From Candidatus Zixiibacteriota bacterium (GTDB lineage: Bacteria > Zixibacteria > MSB-5A5 > GN15 > PGXB01), in the NCBI GenBank assembly GCA_026397505.1, contig JAPLUR010000110.1, positions 1-35,391 of the forward strand: 35,391 nt of DNA, in the 5' to 3' direction. The notes below the pieces were generated by a model, which did no database searches, was not told where the DNA came from, and was given only the letters and a program-made list of their open reading frames with translations. Within the stretch, counting starts at the first letter, position 1, and every line of letters starts with the position of its first letter. This document shows, in pieces, positions 26,086-34,318 of the stretch. The position numbers and the translations under genes are program-made.

Positions 26086-26223
26086 TCTCCCCGGTTATTG
26101 CTCTCTCCCGGATCATCTCCCTGTTTTTAGTTGACGCTTCCCCAAATTCTGCTAAATTTTCATCTATAACTCGGTTAATCAATTTGCCCTTTGATGGCAT
26201 ACAGATTATAAGGCGGTGGCGTC

Positions 26224-28218
26224 ATGAGAAAAGCGGGAATAGTCGGACTGGTGCTCCTCTTAATTGTTATCGCTGTAGCTCTTTTCTATTACGACATACT
26301 TAACCTTCGCGGCAGCAAGGATGATATCATTGCCGCCATAATCGAATACGAGGATACCCGCCGCGCTCCCGACCGCCTGATAAGTTTTCTGAGCGATCCC
26401 GATCCGGAAATCCGCGCCCGGGCGGCGCTGGCGGTGGGAAGAATCGGCGATCTTGGCGCCGCCGATCATCTTTACCATCTTCTGGCTGATTCCTCGGTTG
26501 AAGTTGCCCGGACCGCCGCATTTGCGATCGGCCTGACCGGCGAGAAAAAGTTTGCCTCACAACTGCTGGAACTGGCGGTCGGTTTCGAGCCGGAACGGCT
26601 GGCTGCCACAATCGAGGCGGTCGGGCGGCTCACCGATTCGGGCATGACCGATATTATCGATGAACTTGCCAAATATCTTGATAACCCGGATCATCTGGTC
26701 CGCGAACAGGCGGCCTACGCTCTCTGGCGCGCTGGTGGAAAAGGAGCCGCCGCACGTCTGGCCGCTGTTGGTCGGAGCGACCCGGTGCGCTCTGTGAAAG
26801 TTGCCTGTCTCTATGCCCTGAATCGTTTGGGGATTCCCGAGCCGGTCGATTTATACTCCGAATATCTCCCCGATAGCGACCCCTTTGTCCGCTCGCTGGC
26901 GATTCGCGGACTGGCTCTGGGCAAAGATGATACCAAAACCTTCCTGGTGGCGGTCGGCCTCAATGACAGAGACAACAACGTTGTCTCGCAAGCAATCTCC
27001 TCATTGACCGCTATCGGAACACCGCGGGCAATCGGCTATCTGGCCGCACGATACGAGAGCGAGACCGATGAAAAACTGAAAGTACAACTGCTCGAATCTT
27101 TCGCCCGGCTCAAAAGCGATACGATTGCCGAACAGGTGAATGCCGAAATCGATTCCTGCGAGAACAGCAATATCATCGGAGCCGGAATTATCTATCTGGC
27201 CAAAGTCCGGGGAACCGAGTCAATTGCGCTCATTGATACGCTTCTCGCACTGAATGATGACCGTATCAATGTCAGCATTGCCCAGGCGCTTTCGGAAATC
27301 GGCGGCGAATTTGTCAAGCCGCGCCTTGCGGCTCTTTTCAAGGATATTAATCCCGGCGTGCGCGCCGCCGCCTTTGAGGCGCTGGCCAAAACCGACCCGG
27401 TCAATATCGATTATTATCTCAACAGCGCCCTCGATGACACCGATTTGGCAGTCATCTCGCAGGCGGTCGATAAAATCGGCCAGTCGAAATCCAAAGATTA
27501 CCTTCCCCGCCTGATGGGAATAATGAAACAACAGGGGACAGGTACCGATTTGAAACGCTCCGTAGTTTCCGCCGCCGGGGAGTTTCTCAATGCAAGCATA
27601 GTCGATTCGCTGGCCGAGGATATTCTATATCACGGCCTTCAGGACAAAGATTATCTGGTCAGCCGTGAGGCGGCCCTGATTTATAAAAACAAACTTGATG
27701 ATGACAAAACTGCCTATATCAATAAACCTTCCGGCTTAATCAGCAAAAGAGAAATCAAATCCTTTATCACCAAATATAAAACCAATCCCAGAGCGATAAT
27801 CAGCACCGGCCGGGGCGATATTGAAATAGAATTGTACCCCGATATTGCTCCGCTCACGGTCTATAATTTCATCAAGCTGGCCCAGGATAAATTTTACGAC
27901 AATCTGACATTCCATCGGGTGGTGCCGGCATTTGTGATACAGGGGGGCGACCCGCGCGGTGACGGTTCCGGCGGGCCGGGATACAATATCCGCTGTGAGT
28001 ACAGCGACAAGCCGTTTGAGCGGGGTGCGGTAGGGATTGCCACCTCCGGTAAGGACAGCGGCGGCTCGCAGTTCTTTATCATGCTTGGGGCGGCGCCGCA
28101 CCTTGATGCCCGTTATACCCTTTTCGGCAAAGTGACCGCCGGGATGGATACCGTCGATAAGATTGTCCGGGGTGATACCATAAAGAATATTCGAATCATT
28201 GAGGAGAAGCAAAAATGA
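26224..28218 (+). CDS. HEAT-repeat protein fused to cyclophilin peptidyl-prolyl isomerase
   Basis: The protein has 664 residues. One N-terminal helix (about 5-24, GIVGLVLLLIVIAVALFYYD) anchors it in the membrane with the rest probably periplasmic. About a dozen HEAT-like helical repeats follow (35-510, e.g. DPDPEIRARAALAVGRIGD and DPDHLVREQAAYALWRAGG-type units). A complete cyclophilin domain (about 520-660) comes last, with FHRVVPAFVIQGGDPRGDG (catalytic R565), GSQFFIMLGAAPHLD and YTLFGKV. It should isomerise prolyl bonds in exported clients, with the HEAT array as a client- or partner-binding arm. AAGGCGGTGG lies upstream of ATG 26224. It overlaps the next gene by 4 bases, so the two products probably work together. 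Confidence 0.9.
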   Translation: MRKAGIVGLVLLLIVIAVALFYYDILNLRGSKDDIIAAIIEYEDTRRAPDRLISFLSDPDPEIRARAALAVGRIGDLGAADHLYHLLADSSVEVARTAAFAIGLTGEKKFASQLLELAVGFEPERLAATIEAVGRLTDSGMTDIIDELAKYLDNPDHLVREQAAYALWRAGGKGAAARLAAVGRSDPVRSVKVACLYALNRLGIPEPVDLYSEYLPDSDPFVRSLAIRGLALGKDDTKTFLVAVGLNDRDNNVVSQAISSLTAIGTPRAIGYLAARYESETDEKLKVQLLESFARLKSDTIAEQVNAEIDSCENSNIIGAGIIYLAKVRGTESIALIDTLLALNDDRINVSIAQALSEIGGEFVKPRLAALFKDINPGVRAAAFEALAKTDPVNIDYYLNSALDDTDLAVISQAVDKIGQSKSKDYLPRLMGIMKQQGTGTDLKRSVVSAAGEFLNASIVDSLAEDILYHGLQDKDYLVSREAALIYKNKLDDDKTAYINKPSGLISKREIKSFITKYKTNPRAIISTGRGDIEIELYPDIAPLTVYNFIKLAQDKFYDNLTFHRVVPAFVIQGGDPRGDGSGGPGYNIRCEYSDKPFERGAVGIATSGKDSGGSQFFIMLGAAPHLDARYTLFGKVTAGMDTVDKIVRGDTIKNIRIIEEKQK

Positions 28219-29024
28219 GAAAAGTGATTCCTTTATTGATATTCCTGATACTGGCCGTCTCGGCCGTCGCCGCCACTCAGGATAGTGCCAAATTGACTCA
28301 AATTATCGACCGGGTGCTGGCGATAGATCGCGCCCAAAATGAATTTATAAAGGACATCACTTTTGATGTTGTCTCTTACGAAAAGAGTGTCGGGAGTGAC
28401 GGTAAAGTCAAAGAGACCAAAAAATACCTCAAGAGAGTTTATATGAAAAGGCTTGAAGGGGGTAAGTACGGCTATCATGAGGATTATCTGGATTACTATA
28501 TTGATGGTGTCAGGCAGGACAGTAAAGATTTGGACAAAATGGCTCAGGAGAAAGCGGAAAAGAAGAAGAAACGTGGCGGCAAAGATATCGCCTTCGATAT
28601 GTTTGCACCGCTCAAACCGGAAAACAGCAGTCTCTACATTGTGACCTATGAGGAGATTTCGCCGAAGGCGGTTGATGGTGTCACCTGTTATTTGGTGCGC
28701 GCCGCCGCCGACAGCACCAGTGCCCCCGAGGGGGTTCTCGATACTCTGGTCAATTGCCTCTATTATATCGATACCGCCTCGTACCATATTGTGCTGGCGG
28801 AGTTTGCCCCGGCCAAACTGGTGAGTAAGTTCATGTTCAAGATGAGCACGCTCGATATGTCGATAAATTATGAACCGTACAGCGATTCGCTCTGGCTTCC
28901 CTATCGGTTTCATATTCGCGGCAAAGCGAAAGCCATGTATTTCATGGGGATCAATTTCGAGGGTGAGGAGGATTACACCAACCCGGTAATCAACGCCGAT
29001 ATAAGCGACAGCCTATTCCAGTAG
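28215..29024 (+). CDS. Exported protein of unknown function, possibly LolA-like
   Basis: The protein has 269 residues and starts in an ATGA overlap with the HEAT/cyclophilin gene. The signal peptide is MRKVIPLLIFLILAVSAV. The mature part has long beta strands (IVTYEEISPKAVDGVTCYLV near 136, MSINYEPYSDSLWLPYRFHI near 216) and a highly charged stretch (MAQEKAEKKKKRGGKD near 108). The layout resembles periplasmic LolA/LolB-like lipoprotein-sorting folds, but I see no diagnostic motif, so that is only a guess. Coupling to an extracytoplasmic isomerase fits a role as its client or partner. Its stop codon lies inside a REP-like hairpin foot. Confidence 0.8.
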   Translation: MRKVIPLLIFLILAVSAVAATQDSAKLTQIIDRVLAIDRAQNEFIKDITFDVVSYEKSVGSDGKVKETKKYLKRVYMKRLEGGKYGYHEDYLDYYIDGVRQDSKDLDKMAQEKAEKKKKRGGKDIAFDMFAPLKPENSSLYIVTYEEISPKAVDGVTCYLVRAAADSTSAPEGVLDTLVNCLYYIDTASYHIVLAEFAPAKLVSKFMFKMSTLDMSINYEPYSDSLWLPYRFHIRGKAKAMYFMGINFEGEEDYTNPVINADISDSLFQ

Positions 29025-29047
29025 GGCACGAGTCCTGCGCTCGTGCC
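29021..29047 (+). repeat. GTAG-headed REP-like hairpin overlapping a stop codon
   Basis: GTAG (29021-29024) is followed directly by GGCACGAG, a 7-base loop, and CTCGTGCC, a perfect 8-bp stem. The TAG of GTAG is the stop codon of the gene ending at 29024. There is no T run, so it is not a classic terminator. Confidence 0.65.
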
Positions 29048-29115
29048 GATTCTTTGTGCTTTGAGGGAGAAACGATATTGTGAAATTGAAGGGTGAATAT
29101 GGAGAATAAAATGAT

Positions 29116-29143
29116 GTCAGGATCGAAGACGATCCTGACCTAC
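29116..29143 (-). repeat. GTAG-headed REP-like hairpin, inverted relative to 29021
   Basis: On the minus strand: GTAG, then GTCAGGATCG, a 4-base loop, then CGATCCTGAC, a perfect 10-bp stem. With the plus-strand copy at 29021-29047 it forms an inverted pair about 70 bases apart, like the paired REPs called BIMEs in enterobacteria. Confidence 0.65.
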
Positions 29144-29228
29144 CCGGCTTCTGGCATCGATTATTTAGAAAATGTAAGGGGATTGTTGCCTTCTCATAAC
29201 AGGGATAACTTTTTGGTGCGTATAATTT

Positions 29229-29792
29229 ATGACTGACGAAGAGCGGGAGATATTAGAGCTATTCTGCAAGCGTGTGGATGAAGTCGCAAAGTCCTCCATT
29301 TACAAGGATGGTGGGAGAGAAATATCCCTGAATTTAAAGGGAGATGCAAAGGGCAATGTCGCATTATCTATGTCTGTGCCTGATAAAGAAGTGTTACTGA
29401 GCTTGGTTACTAAATTGCGTCAGTTCTATATGCCTAAGGAGTCTATATATTTCCGAAAAGTATATAACATAGTATGGAAACACTTATCCTCGGCGTCGGA
29501 AGAAGAGAAGGAATGTGCAAAATCGGCGATGGCAACTTTCAAGCAGATAACGGAAGTTGGATGGTTTGAATTCCGTTTCAATAATGTCAAACTTACACCA
29601 AAAGATATAATTGATATCTGGTTTAATGGTAACATATTTCATGCGGATAAAACCCGGGTAAAACAGTTTGAATTACTTGCAGCATCGAATCTTGGCCCAT
29701 TTGTAGAATACCAATTTATATCGACAATATGTGACTTGGCAGGCTTAATGACCTATTTTGGTTCTTTTATCCGAGCAAGGCTTTTGAAATAG
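29229..29792 (+). CDS. Unknown protein next to the RES-domain gene
   Basis: The protein has 187 residues and I do not recognise its family. It begins MTDEEREILELFCKRVDEV, has no signal peptide or clear membrane helix, and looks mixed alpha/beta with a helical C-terminal half (FELLAASNLGPFVEYQF, SFIRARLLK). There is no ribosome-binding site; TATAATTT lies directly before the ATG. Base use is AT-rich compared with the genes on either side and similar to the RES gene 143 bases downstream on the same strand. The shared composition and orientation suggest the two arrived together, so it might be the antitoxin or an accessory. That is inference only. Confidence 0.7.
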   Translation: MTDEEREILELFCKRVDEVAKSSIYKDGGREISLNLKGDAKGNVALSMSVPDKEVLLSLVTKLRQFYMPKESIYFRKVYNIVWKHLSSASEEEKECAKSAMATFKQITEVGWFEFRFNNVKLTPKDIIDIWFNGNIFHADKTRVKQFELLAASNLGPFVEYQFISTICDLAGLMTYFGSFIRARLLK

Positions 29793-29935
29793 GCTATTGA
29801 TTTATGTTAGTGGTGGGTAGTTTCCTGGCATGCCATCTCATCGTTATGCCATATTTTTATACTGGCGGACTAAAGCAAAATTCGGTGTTATACAGACTCT
29901 TCGCATCCATATCGATAAAATTGTGATTAGAATTT

Positions 29936-30919
29936 ATGAAAAAAATTGAACGTCTTATTAAAGAAATCTCTGCCGATATCTGCTATTGCTACAATTGTCA
30001 GCCATATGAAGGCGGTGAACCATTTTGGATATTGGGTGAAAGGACGGATTTGGAGGAACTCTTTGATGATTATGATGTACCGGAAGATAAACGCAATGAA
30101 ATTGCCGATGCAATGAAGTGTCCCTGGTGTGGTACACATTTTCAGAGGGGAATCGAAGTTGGAATTAAAACGAAATCGCGTCGTGAACTAGAGAAGAAAC
30201 TCACCGTCTGGAGGAATCGATACGCAAATGATTTTGAGGATTTTGCAGCTTTCTTGGAGAAATTTCCTTACCTTGGCATTAAGCATACAATTGGCAAGAA
30301 GATTATAACGAATTTGTCGACTTTTCCCAAGAAAGATATAAAGGATGATAAATGGTTTCGTGCCCGCACAATTGTAGGTAGTAAACGTTTGAGTTGCGCG
30401 GACTTTAAGGCTCCCGACCAAGAAGTCGTAAAGATACCAGAGGGTCGTTTTAATCATTATGGGCAAAGCCATTGGTATTTGGCTAGTACCGAATATGGTG
30501 CCGCTTACGAAGCTGCTAGTTACAACGACGATATCCTATGGGTACAATGTGTCAATATCCGCTACGCGGTCGACATTCTCGATTTGCGCGTGTCAGATTA
30601 TGAAACGGATTTAGGTCTACCCGTTCTGGCCACAGGAATTATATTTTCGAGCATAATTCGACGCGATGTAATACACGACCGCAATTGGAAACCAGAGTAC
30701 TTTGTCCCACGATTTATCGCAGATTGTGCAAAACTCCACTCTTTTCAGGGAATCCTCTTTGACAATGATAAATTCCACGGCGCGAACCTTGTATTGTTCC
30801 ACCCGGACAGAGTTGATTATGAGTTTATAGAAAATCCAAGATTCCTAGAAATTCCAAGGGTTGGAACGGATCAAACCAAAAATGAGGAAGCTGATCCCAA
30901 TGCTGATCCGATTTTCTGA
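29936..30919 (+). CDS. RES-domain protein with N-terminal zinc finger
   Basis: The protein has 327 residues. The C-terminal two thirds match the RES family, whose studied members degrade NAD+ as toxins. It has GRFNHYGQSHWYLAS and YGAAYEAA with R171, Y181 and E192 in the spacing expected for the Arg-Tyr-Glu active site, then AKLHSFQGILFDNDKFHGANLV (split near 266-285). The N-terminal part has two CxxC pairs (C18/C21 and C62/C65), a probable zinc ribbon, and a helical stretch (80-125) like the HEPN/RES N-terminal domains of larger family members. No Xre-type antitoxin is adjacent. The start lacks a ribosome-binding site (TAGAATTT before the ATG). A cytoplasmic toxin or defence effector is likely. 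Confidence 0.8.
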   Translation: MKKIERLIKEISADICYCYNCQPYEGGEPFWILGERTDLEELFDDYDVPEDKRNEIADAMKCPWCGTHFQRGIEVGIKTKSRRELEKKLTVWRNRYANDFEDFAAFLEKFPYLGIKHTIGKKIITNLSTFPKKDIKDDKWFRARTIVGSKRLSCADFKAPDQEVVKIPEGRFNHYGQSHWYLASTEYGAAYEAASYNDDILWVQCVNIRYAVDILDLRVSDYETDLGLPVLATGIIFSSIIRRDVIHDRNWKPEYFVPRFIADCAKLHSFQGILFDNDKFHGANLVLFHPDRVDYEFIENPRFLEIPRVGTDQTKNEEADPNADPIF

Positions 30920-30958
30920 CAAACGGATTGTCCTAGTGTCTCATGATAATATAGTGCC

Positions 30959-30996
30959 GTAGGGCAGAACCCCCGACGAAGTCGTGCGGTTCTGCC
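30959..30996 (+). repeat. GTAG-headed REP-like hairpin with inner stem
   Basis: GTAG (30959-30962) is followed directly by GGCAGAAC, an 18-base middle that itself contains cgac-gaa-gtcg, then GTTCTGCC. The outer 8-bp stem is perfect. It lies 40 bases after the RES gene, bounding the AT-rich pair on its right; the pair at 29021-29143 bounds it on the left. Confidence 0.65.
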
Positions 30997-31091
30997 ATTT
31001 TGCCTGTCCCACAAAAAACCTTGATAATTCAAACCCCTCCCGCAATATTACCGGCGTAAGAATGAATATAATCATATTGTGAGGAGCCGAT

Positions 31092-31574
31092 ATGAAAACC
31101 AAAGAAATCGCCGTTCAATTCCCCCCCGATTCCAGTTTCATTTTCGGGCAGACCCACTTCATCAAAACGGTCGAGGATATCTATGAGGTGATGGTGGGCA
31201 TATCAACCATGGTCGAATTCGGCATCGCTTTCTGCGAGGCCTCGGGGCCCTGCCTGATCCGTTCCGATGGCAACAACGAAGAGCTTATCAAAGCCGCCGA
31301 AATCACCGCCTTTGATATTGCCTGCGGCCATACCTTTGTCATTTTCATGCGCAACGCCTACCCGATAAATTTCCTGCCCCGCCTGAAAATGGTGCCCGAG
31401 GTCTGCCGGATATTCTGCGCCACGGCCAACCCGGTGCAGGTGATAATCGCCGAAATCGAGCAGGGGCGCGGCGTTTTGGGCGTGGTCGATGGCTTCATGC
31501 CGAAAGGAATCGAGAGCGCCGAAGACAAACAGAAACGGCACAAATTCCTTCGCGATATCGGGTATAAAAGGTAG
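31092..31574 (+). CDS. Adenosine-specific kinase (DUF355 family)
   Basis: This small cytoplasmic protein of 160 residues belongs to the family described from archaea as adenosine-specific kinase. The family features are easily seen: GQTHFIKTVEDIYEVMVG (near 18-35), GIAFCEASGPCLIRSDGN (near 43-60), CGHTFVIFMRNAYPINFLP (near 78-96) and CATANPVQVIIAEIEQGRGV (split near 114-134). GAGGAG lies about 5-6 bases before ATG 31092. It stands alone between hairpin repeats. The biochemical activity in bacteria is less certain than the family assignment. Confidence 0.9.
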   Translation: MKTKEIAVQFPPDSSFIFGQTHFIKTVEDIYEVMVGISTMVEFGIAFCEASGPCLIRSDGNNEELIKAAEITAFDIACGHTFVIFMRNAYPINFLPRLKMVPEVCRIFCATANPVQVIIAEIEQGRGVLGVVDGFMPKGIESAEDKQKRHKFLRDIGYKR

Positions 31575-31636
31575 TGCCGTAACCCGTCAGGTCACACCTC
31601 TGTCCTGGCGGAAAATACAATGGGAAAAGCGACCGT

Positions 31637-32140
31637 ATGACTGAATTATTCCGATGCGGACATTTTGTTGTCAGACCAATTACAGAGCATAATATAGAAT
31701 CCACCCTGAAGGTCTATCAACAATCCGAGGATTTCCTTTCGTTGGGCCCCAACCCCCAAGCTTCCATTCAAATGGTATATAGTGATATGGAATGCTCAGA
31801 AAGGGCAAAAGGGCTTTTCTGCGGCATATGGAATATTTCAGGAACGCATTTGGGGATCCTCGATTTTGTTCCGGAAATAAGAGAGAAAACCGCTTTTGTT
31901 ACTTTGCTCATGATTGCCAGGCCGTACAGAAACAGGGGAATCGGTGCCGACATCGTAACCGCCTTATGCCAATACCTCGTCGCGTCACGAGCGATCAAGA
32001 CCATCGAGTCAACGGTACAGATCAATAATGAAAGGGGTATCAAATTTTGGAAAAAGTGCGGTTTCCACATGTCGGAGCAGGCGGAGCCGCAGGCCGATGG
32101 TACAACAACATTCCGGCTGAGACTGGAATTGCCGGTATGA
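31637..32140 (+). CDS. GNAT family N-acetyltransferase
   Basis: The protein has 167 residues. It transfers an acetyl group from acetyl-CoA to an amine; the substrate is unknown. Acetyl-CoA binding motif A is seen in ARPYRNRGIGADIVTAL (near 95-111), and the C-terminal NERGIKFWKKCGFHM (near 131-145) is the usual motif B. The opening FRCGHFVVRPITEHNIESTL is typical of Rim-like acetyltransferases. ATG 31637 has only a weak purine-rich site (gggaaaagc). It is a single gene, 62 bases after the adenosine kinase gene. Confidence 0.87.
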   Translation: MTELFRCGHFVVRPITEHNIESTLKVYQQSEDFLSLGPNPQASIQMVYSDMECSERAKGLFCGIWNISGTHLGILDFVPEIREKTAFVTLLMIARPYRNRGIGADIVTALCQYLVASRAIKTIESTVQINNERGIKFWKKCGFHMSEQAEPQADGTTTFRLRLELPV

Positions 32141-32164
32141 GGGTCTGAGCAACTTTACGCCAGT

Positions 32165-32191
32165 GCCCCACCCGCCACGGCGGGCTGTGGC
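32165..32191. repeat. GC-rich palindrome
   Basis: The core cccgcc (32171-32176), ac, ggcggg (32179-32184) extends outward with mostly paired bases (gccccac against ctgtggc). It sits between the convergent GNAT and DUF5335 genes and may help terminate either, although no T run follows. It lacks the GTAG foot of the other hairpins. Confidence 0.5.
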
Positions 32192-32298
32192 TAGGCCCCA
32201 ACCATCTATCAGTACATCAGATTATTATAATGTACATTCGAATCGCACGGCGTATCGATAGGCCCCGGAGTATTTTCACGAAAGACCGGTTATACGGC

Positions 32299-32781
32299 TC
32301 AGGTCAGTTGCTCTTCAGCCTCCCGAACGATCTTTTCCGCCTCGAGCCAGTCGTGCATATCATCGCCGTAGGTATATCCCCGTTTCTCGAACATCGAATA
32401 GGCCACTTTTTCGACCAGCCGCTGCGGGCTCTTCTCGCCGTACAATTCGATCCGCGCCTCGGTGCCGTCTTTGGCCTGCACGCGAAGCATTCTGTCATCG
32501 CCCCGGTCATCCTGTTCGAGAACGATTCTGGTCGGCTCCTTTATCGACATCACCGGCTCCAGCATTTTCTCCGGGTCCCAGCGTCCGGCAAAAAGTTGGA
32601 CACCGTCAATTATCCGCCCCTTTTTCTCCAGGCCTATTCCGAGTAGAGCCAAATTGTTGAATAATCGGCTCTCACCTTTGCTTTTATCGATGATGCTTAC
32701 ATTGGCCAGACGATACTGATTGGTCGAGTTGAAATTCCTGCAGAATTTCGACCAGCTGTTTCTACTAATCTCTTTAACCAT
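32299..32781 (-). CDS. DUF5335/DUF2934 domain protein
   Basis: This cytoplasmic protein has 160 residues. The N-terminal part (about 1-105; SRNSWSKFCRNFNSTNQYRL, then DGVQLFAGRWDPEKM) resembles DUF5335 proteins. The C-terminal 40 residues (RLVEKVAYSMFEKRGYTYGD, then DWLEAEKIVREAEEQL) match the short DUF2934 motif, in which an aromatic/Gly pattern is followed by DWLxAE. GGAGG lies 5 bases before ATG 32781, one of the best ribosome-binding sites here. Neither domain has a known function. Confidence 0.8.
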   Translation of the reverse strand: MVKEISRNSWSKFCRNFNSTNQYRLANVSIIDKSKGESRLFNNLALLGIGLEKKGRIIDGVQLFAGRWDPEKMLEPVMSIKEPTRIVLEQDDRGDDRMLRVQAKDGTEARIELYGEKSPQRLVEKVAYSMFEKRGYTYGDDMHDWLEAEKIVREAEEQLT

Positions 32782-32837
32782 AAAATCCTCCTTGATTGGT
32801 CTTCAGCTCGTGCTCAAAGCTAATCCAATCGTGATTT

Positions 32838-32863
32838 AAAAGCCGCCGGTTTCCCGACGGCTT
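32838..32863 (-). terminator. Possible terminator of the metallophosphoesterase gene
   Basis: aaagccg and cggctt flank an imperfect inner stem, and on the minus strand the hairpin is followed by TTTTAAAT. It lies about 175 bases beyond the stop at 33037 and upstream of the next minus-strand gene, so it would separate their transcripts. The T tract is short. Confidence 0.45.
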
Positions 32864-33036
32864 AATATTGGTAAGCCTATTCTCTCTCTTAAGCAACATA
32901 AAAATCCGAAATATGCTATTTCTACCATCCAAATCAATTTCCGATGAAATTATGGCCGATCAAAGGCCATGAAATCTTATTATTTATTCGGCAGAGAGCG
33001 GATTTCCATTACCTTAAAATGGATTTATTCATCCTT

Positions 33037-34236
33037 TTAGGTTCTTGAAATCAGTTCTATGACAGGCGCTTCCGGCGGACACCCCAACCGGAACGGAAAC
33101 CAGTGACCGATTCCCGAGGAAAGATACAACTGCGAACTCCCTCTCTCATATCTGCCCCAGAGATACCTTCCCGGCATAAACGGACTGAAGAAACTCCGGC
33201 CTCCAAACCCCACTTGCCCCCCATGTGTGTGCCCGGAAAGTGTCAGCTCGATCCCCCTTTCGGCGGCTATCTCGAACCCCTCCGGTCGGTGGGATAGAAG
33301 TACCCTGAAAGCTCCTTCCGGAGCACCGGCAATTGCGCGGCCGATCGTATCGCGAAGGACTGGTGTGTTGTCGTAGCGGAGCCGGTGTGGATCATCGGCC
33401 CCGGCCAAATAGAGCGGGACACCATTAATATATATCGTTGTGCCATAACTTTTTAATAGCGGGATGGCACTCTTCTCAAAAATGCTCAAAACTTCAGTTA
33501 TTCCCCTATAATATTCATGATTTCCCAGGCAGGCAAAGGCTCCATATTTCGGTTTTGAGGCTTCGACCATCTTGAGAACTTCAGGCAGCAACGACAAATC
33601 GTCGGCAATGTCACCAGTGATTAAGATTAAGTCCGGCTTGAACTTATCGGCATTTTCGAGAATTTTTTCCAGATCATCAAGGAATTTATAAATGCCCAAA
33701 TGTAAATCTGTCAAATGCAGGATTTTGAATCCGTTAAGTTGTTGTGGGAGATTATTATAAATCATGGCCCGAAGATATACCCGGGTTTCCTGAAAAGCCC
33801 GCGCCACTCCGCTGGCCCCCATCGAAAGGGTGAGCAGGGGCAAAGCCGCCGCCGCGCCTTTAAGGACGATTCGACGGTTAGGATCCGGTTCACTACCCCC
33901 TTTTTCCGCCTGCTTTTTCTTCCTTTTTTCCAACAAGTGATGTGCGAAATTGAGAATTCCCGAAATCGGAAGCGACAGGGTCAGCCCCAACATCAACACC
34001 AGACTTATTGCCACAGTCAACGAGGCAATTCGGCCGACCAATTGAAAACGGTAATAGCTGGTCCCAAACCAGACAATAATTGACAACATTCCGAATAGCG
34101 GAAGGAAATATGCACCCCAGCGGACAAACTTATGTTTCCACCAGACCCGGTTTAGAGTCCGGATAAGGAGAATCTCCAGAATCGAGAAGATGGTCAGAAC
34201 CACGAGGCTGAATATCAGAGGATAAAGACCACTCAT
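33037..34236 (-). CDS. Membrane-anchored metallophosphoesterase (YkuE/YaeI-like)
   Basis: The protein has 399 residues. Three or four N-terminal helices (about 3-26, 42-60, 68-95) are followed by a second export-type segment with a twin-arginine pattern (NRRIVLKGAAAALPLL, 120-135). The phosphoesterase domain (about 165-399) has every metal motif: DLHLG (177-181), GDIADD (208-213), GNHEYY (238-243), SHRPEG (315-320) and GHTHGG (335-340). Two metal ions at such sites hydrolyse phosphomono- or diesters, often on lipid or wall precursors. No ribosome-binding site precedes ATG 34236; a TATAAT lies only 8 bases upstream (34245-34250), so the transcript may be almost leaderless. Confidence 0.9.
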   Translation of the reverse strand: MSGLYPLIFSLVVLTIFSILEILLIRTLNRVWWKHKFVRWGAYFLPLFGMLSIIVWFGTSYYRFQLVGRIASLTVAISLVLMLGLTLSLPISGILNFAHHLLEKRKKKQAEKGGSEPDPNRRIVLKGAAAALPLLTLSMGASGVARAFQETRVYLRAMIYNNLPQQLNGFKILHLTDLHLGIYKFLDDLEKILENADKFKPDLILITGDIADDLSLLPEVLKMVEASKPKYGAFACLGNHEYYRGITEVLSIFEKSAIPLLKSYGTTIYINGVPLYLAGADDPHRLRYDNTPVLRDTIGRAIAGAPEGAFRVLLSHRPEGFEIAAERGIELTLSGHTHGGQVGFGGRSFFSPFMPGRYLWGRYERGSSQLYLSSGIGHWFPFRLGCPPEAPVIELISRT

Positions 34237-34318
34237 AATGTCTTATTATATATCTTCTTTCAAAAATTAGCTACGCCGGAAATAAAGAATCTCCATTTAC
34301 CAATTGTAATATTTTCGC

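Noticed and set aside
28233-28913. 226-codon minus-strand open frame
   Set aside because: It is wholly antisense to the exported protein at 28215-29024, which has a signal peptide and coupled start. It is a shadow frame.
29221-29226. Perfect TATAAT just before the ATG at 29229
   Set aside because: It is only two bases from the start codon, so transcription would begin inside the gene, and no -35 element sits at the right distance. It more likely reflects AT-rich start regions.
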